Assembly (NCBI GenBank): GCA_017634455.1
Contig: JAGBNK010000033.1
Span: forward strand, 1 to 59,745
Length of the DNA stretch: 59,745 nt
DNA from: Lachnospiraceae bacterium
GTDB taxonomy: Bacteria > Bacillota > Clostridia > Lachnospirales > Lachnospiraceae
Reading direction: 5' to 3'
Every line of letters starts with the position of its first letter. The first letter of the stretch is position 1. The translations under genes were made by a program, and so were the position numbers. The notes below the pieces were generated by a model. That model saw nothing but the letters and a program-made list of their open reading frames with translations, did no database searches and was not told the origin of the DNA. Positions 56,933 to 59,745 of the stretch are shown piece by piece.

Positions 56933-57641
56933 TTATATCACCATCCTTTTGATTTATTTCAAACATTTTGCCGGCATCACTAATAATATATTCATCTCTA
57001 CTCCCAAAGAAAATGTCATCTCCTATATGCAGAATATGTGTAGCATACTTTATAGCTGCGTTTATATCATGGGAAATCATAATAATTGTCACGCCCTCCT
57101 GATTTAATTCATGAATCAGCTCATACATCTCACCTGTCACTTTCGGATCCAATCCAGAGACAGGTTCATCCAGTAGAAGAACTTTGTCTGTTGCACATAG
57201 CGCTCTTGCCAGAAGGGCTCGCTGTTGTTGACCTCCTGACAATTCTCTATAACATCTGTCCTTCAGATTATCTATACCCATCCTGCACATATTTTTCATT
57301 GCAAGTTTTTTCTCTGCCGATGTGTAAAATGGTCTCAGTCCCATTCTAGACTGACACCCGGAAATCACAATCCCCTTCACTGATGCAGGAAAATCCCGCT
57401 GAACTACAGTCTGCTGAGGCAAATATCCTATTTCATTTTTCTTCAGTCCATCACCAAAAGATATTTTACCTGCCACAGCATCCTGTAAATCAAGAAGTGT
57501 CTTCATAAGTGTAGATTTACCAGAACCATTTTCACCAACTATGCATAAATAGTCCCCATGATTGACAGTGAAATTTAAATTTTCAACTATTGTATTAGAA
57601 TCATATCCCACGGATAGATTTTCTACAGTAATTAGCGCCAT
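56925..57641 (-). CDS. znuC: Zinc ABC transporter ATPase
   Basis: A 238-aa ABC ATPase. It has Walker A GENGSGKSTLMKTLL, signature LSGGQQQRALLARAL, Walker B VLLLDEPVSGLDPK, and the switch His in ISHD. The sequence IGYLPQQTVVQRDFP at the Q loop is typical of metal importers. GGAG precedes the ATG. It lies between znuA and znuB. Confidence 0.94.
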   Translation of the reverse strand: MALITVENLSVGYDSNTIVENLNFTVNHGDYLCIVGENGSGKSTLMKTLLDLQDAVAGKISFGDGLKKNEIGYLPQQTVVQRDFPASVKGIVISGCQSRMGLRPFYTSAEKKLAMKNMCRMGIDNLKDRCYRELSGGQQQRALLARALCATDKVLLLDEPVSGLDPKVTGEMYELIHELNQEGVTIIMISHDINAAIKYATHILHIGDDIFFGSRDEYIISDAGKMFEINQKDGDIND

Positions 57642-57700
57642 GTTTTATCTCCATTCTATTATTATTTACTCTGGATTTCCTTTCATAACTTCTTAATCCT

Positions 57701-58771
57701 TTACTTCAGAGCTTCTTTCAAAACTTCTAAATTCTGCTCCATTATGGATAAATAAGCAGCACCATTTGCCACATCTTCAGATGTTGTAGCCTGCATTGAA
57801 TCCATGGTCAGAATCTGTTGATTCTTATCCTTGGTGTTTTGTACTATTGTCTCGGCAATCTTATGATTATCTCCCTCAATAGTCAAAACAGTTTTCAAAT
57901 CCAGTTCATCAACTTTTTTCGCCAGGAAAGATATTGTTTCAAAACTTGCTTCCGTCTCAGCCGAGCATCCAACAAATGCAGCGTAATAATTCAAGCCATA
58001 ATCATCCACCATATATCTAAAAGGAAATCTATCTCCAAATAAAATTGTCTTTTGTGATGCTCCATCTACAGTTTTTTGATACTCTCCATCAAGAGCATTT
58101 AATTTATTAATATATGCCTCACCATTTGCCTTATATGTTGCAGCATTTTGAGAATCAACTGCCTGTAAGGCCTGTGAAATTTCAGTAGTAATTGCCGCTA
58201 CATTTCTCAGAGAAAGCCATACATGCTCATCGTATTCCACTTCTTCCTCTTCATGTTCATGCTTTTCTGCCTCTTCATTCTCCTCAGTTACCTCTTCCTC
58301 TGCAGCCTCTTTCTCTGCAGTCTCTTCCTCTGCGGCCTCGTCATACTCCTCGTCCTCAGCTTCCATTCCTTCCACTATTTCTTCTTCCTTGATATTCTCG
58401 CCCAGAACATCCATCAGATTGATAACAACCATATCTTTATTTGTTGCTTCCTGCAGAGCATCCTCGACCCACTCATCCGATTCGCCGCCTACATAGATAA
58501 ATAAATCGCAATTTGAAATTTTCAATATGTCTTCTGTAGTAGGCTGATATGAATGTAAATCAACACCATTATCCAAAAGCATAGTCACATCAGCATTCTC
58601 AGACTTATCTCCCAAAATATTCATGACCCAGTCATACTCAGGAAAGATAGTTGTAACAATCTCCAATTTGTCCTCTCTAGCAGAATCAGTTTTTTCTGTA
58701 TTTGCGCAGGCGCAAAGAGAGCCTACTGCCAATACAGCGGCCATTAACATAGATAATAATTTTTTCACCAT
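57701..58771 (-). CDS. znuA: Zinc-binding ABC lipoprotein with long acidic loop
   Basis: A 356-aa solute-binding lipoprotein (signal 1-20, Cys20 or Cys22 in SLCACAN). It has the cluster-9 fold with metal ligands His73 in DLHSYQPTTED and His183 in DEHVWLSL. Later ligands are in GDRFPFRYMVDDYGLNYYAAF and TIEGDNHKI. Between them residues 126-181 form a very acidic loop (about 30 Glu/Asp, with HEHE near its end) where most ZnuA proteins have a His-rich loop. GGAGG lies before the ATG at 58769-58771. It follows the Cys-rich membrane protein. Confidence 0.93.
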   Translation of the reverse strand: MVKKLLSMLMAAVLAVGSLCACANTEKTDSAREDKLEIVTTIFPEYDWVMNILGDKSENADVTMLLDNGVDLHSYQPTTEDILKISNCDLFIYVGGESDEWVEDALQEATNKDMVVINLMDVLGENIKEEEIVEGMEAEDEEYDEAAEEETAEKEAAEEEVTEENEEAEKHEHEEEEVEYDEHVWLSLRNVAAITTEISQALQAVDSQNAATYKANGEAYINKLNALDGEYQKTVDGASQKTILFGDRFPFRYMVDDYGLNYYAAFVGCSAETEASFETISFLAKKVDELDLKTVLTIEGDNHKIAETIVQNTKDKNQQILTMDSMQATTSEDVANGAAYLSIMEQNLEVLKEALK

Positions 58772-58823
58772 TAAATCCTCCATTATTCAATTCATAAACT
58801 TACTAATTGATATATCGGGATTT

Positions 58824-59138
58824 TCAATTATCCAAACGAACTTTTTGTGACACCAAAGTTTCTGCCTTAATATTAAAGACATCGTTCTTGGCAAATGAAA
58901 TAAAATAGATAATTGGAATTATTGCAGCTGAAACTGTAACAAAAGAATCTGATATAGAATGAATTGTATTAGAGCACTGCTCCATGCATGCGCATATAGG
59001 ACAGTCATTGTGATTACACTCATGGCCAACCTCAGCTGACAAAAAGAACACAGAAAAAAGCACAGCAAAAAGAAGCATCACTGCCATGATGCCTGCGGTA
59101 AATCTTCTATCATTTCTAGTTAGTTTAAATCTACCCAT
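58824..59138 (-). CDS. Cys-rich two-helix membrane protein of the zinc operon
   Basis: A 104-aa protein with helices near 16-38 and 68-85. Between them is a short outer loop HECNHNDCPICACMEQC with five Cys and two His in 17 residues, a likely metal or redox site. It lies between zur and znuA in the same operon. I start at the ATG 59136-59138, behind AAGGA. Alternative ATGs upstream are possible. The family is small, resembles proteins found in Firmicutes zinc operons, and is uncharacterised. Confidence 0.7.
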   Translation of the reverse strand: MGRFKLTRNDRRFTAGIMAVMLLFAVLFSVFFLSAEVGHECNHNDCPICACMEQCSNTIHSISDSFVTVSAAIIPIIYFISFAKNDVFNIKAETLVSQKVRLDN

Positions 59139-59191
59139 GCCATTTCCTTTCATATCATACATCTATGCTCTAATATCAAAATTACCAATTA

Positions 59192-59608
59192 TTACTTTTG
59201 ACAATCCTCACAAACTCCGTAAAAAACCGTCCTCATAGGATTCAACTCGAAACCATGCTTTTGATAAAGATGCCGTCCTATAGCTGACAGCTCATCGCAG
59301 TGCATGTGTATAAGTTTTCCACATTTCTCGCATTTACAATGAAAGCATACTTCACTACTATTCTCATCATGTTCTCCTGCATACTCAAAGCAGGCAGAAG
59401 TCTTACCATCAATTATATATTTATTAATGATGCCTTCATCTACCAGACTCTCTAACTGGCGATAAATTGTAGATTGCCCAATATGTTCTCCCTGCTTTTT
59501 ACAATGCTCACACACTTCACCTGCAGTAATATGTTTCCCGGGATACTTTTTAAAATATTCAACCAAAACATCCCTCTGTTTCGTCTTATATTTAGCTCCT
59601 GTATTCAT
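59192..59608 (-). CDS. zur: Fur-family regulator, probable zinc repressor Zur
   Basis: A 138-aa repressor. The N-terminal winged helix is KTKQRDVLVEYFKKYPGKHI, then GQSTIYRQLESLVDEGII. The C-terminal dimer domain has the structural zinc Cys pairs CFHCKCEKC and CEDC and the His-rich sensory site HMHCDEL. GGAGGAGTAT precedes the ATG at 59606-59608, so a reading 29 codons longer is unlikely. It heads the zinc operon, with candidate operator repeats at its promoter. Zur is favoured over Fur or PerR by the neighbours. Confidence 0.88.
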   Translation of the reverse strand: MNTGAKYKTKQRDVLVEYFKKYPGKHITAGEVCEHCKKQGEHIGQSTIYRQLESLVDEGIINKYIIDGKTSACFEYAGEHDENSSEVCFHCKCEKCGKLIHMHCDELSAIGRHLYQKHGFELNPMRTVFYGVCEDCQK

Positions 59609-59630
59609 ATACTCCTCCAAATACCAAAAT

Positions 59631-59694
59631 GAGAACCATTCCCAATTATAGCCTGTGACATTTTGCATGTCAACAAAATCAGGAATGATTCCCA
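59631..59694. promoter_or_regulatory. Promoter of the zinc operon with two candidate Zur sites
   Basis: On the minus strand a perfect TTGACA (59668-59673), a 17-base gap and a perfect TATAAT (59645-59650). On the plus strand GAGAACCATTCCCA (59631-59644) lies between the -10 and zur, and AGGAATGATTCCCA (59681-59694) lies just upstream of the -35. The two share GAAnnATTCCCA, are exactly 50 bases apart, and bracket the promoter. Confidence 0.75.
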
Positions 59695-59745
59695 TTTTCC
59701 AATCTTAAATTATTCTGTTACTCGCTCAATTAAGCATACGCTTTC
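59695..59745. other. Window end, no gene seen
   Basis: Fifty AT-rich bases upstream of the second candidate Zur site. No start codon or gene end can be supported. Confidence 0.4.

Noticed and set aside
1-59745. tRNA genes, rRNA genes, transposases and integrases
   Set aside because: I looked for clover-leaf signatures in the gaps and for transposase or recombinase motifs in the proteins and found none I could support.

Overview
The window looks like chromosomal DNA of an anaerobic Clostridia species, most likely a gut or rumen Lachnospiraceae (Butyrivibrio, Pseudobutyrivibrio, Roseburia or Agathobacter type). The reasons are the AT-rich sequence, strong AGGAGG ribosome sites, [FeFe]-hydrogenase maturases, a class B sortase pair, c-di-GMP proteins, and the order ecfA1-ecfA2-ecfT-truA-rplM-rpsI. 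The genus is an inference. Nearly all genes lie on the minus strand, so operons read from high to low coordinates.

Layout from left to right. 0-7.6 kb: guaA, a FliD-like orphan, a sortase B with its probable wall-anchored substrate, a divergent shikimate-kinase-like protein, upp and an SPFH protein. 7.7-15.2 kb: a six-gene operon that matches the sulfoquinovose transaldolase (Sft) pathway. It encodes a GH31 sulfoquinovosidase, a transaldolase, a sulfolactaldehyde reductase, a DUF4867-like protein, a fucose-isomerase-fold sugar isomerase and a ROK regulator. It is headed by a promoter with an overlapping palindrome and interrupted by an inverted pair of 105-bp hairpin repeats. 15.2-22.1 kb: small membrane proteins, an EamA transporter, a RelQ-type alarmone synthetase, a cytidylate-kinase-like protein, a secreted Ntox44-like toxin flanked by two small membrane proteins, and an esterase. 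22.2-31.3 kb: a large Fe-S/FAD oxidoreductase, a diguanylate cyclase, a carbohydrate-binding lipoprotein and a hybrid sensor kinase. 31.3-35.2 kb: hydE, hydG and hydF.

35.3-41.2 kb is a defence island abutting the 3' end of rpsI. It holds a HicB without HicA, an AbiF-type HEPN protein preceded by a candidate structured RNA, a broken acetyltransferase, and a BcgI-like Type IIB restriction-modification pair with a ribbon-helix-helix protein. Copies of the rpsI 3' end lie at the island boundary and inside it, which suggests repeated insertion at this site.

41.2-59.7 kb is mostly housekeeping: rpsI, rplM, truA, an ECF transporter energising module, trmL, an aminotransferase with an Lrp regulator, a PurM-like kinase, a VanW protein, a 35-aa membrane peptide not covered by ordinary gene-length cut-offs, an MntP-like exporter, a TetR regulator, an HD-GYP protein and thioredoxin. 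The window ends with a zinc-uptake operon (zur, a Cys-rich membrane protein, znuA, znuC, znuB and an OB-fold lipoprotein) whose promoter is bracketed by two similar candidate Zur sites.

I see no tRNA, rRNA, CRISPR array, transposase or integrase gene. Products are assigned by reading motifs and from memory of families, with no database search.
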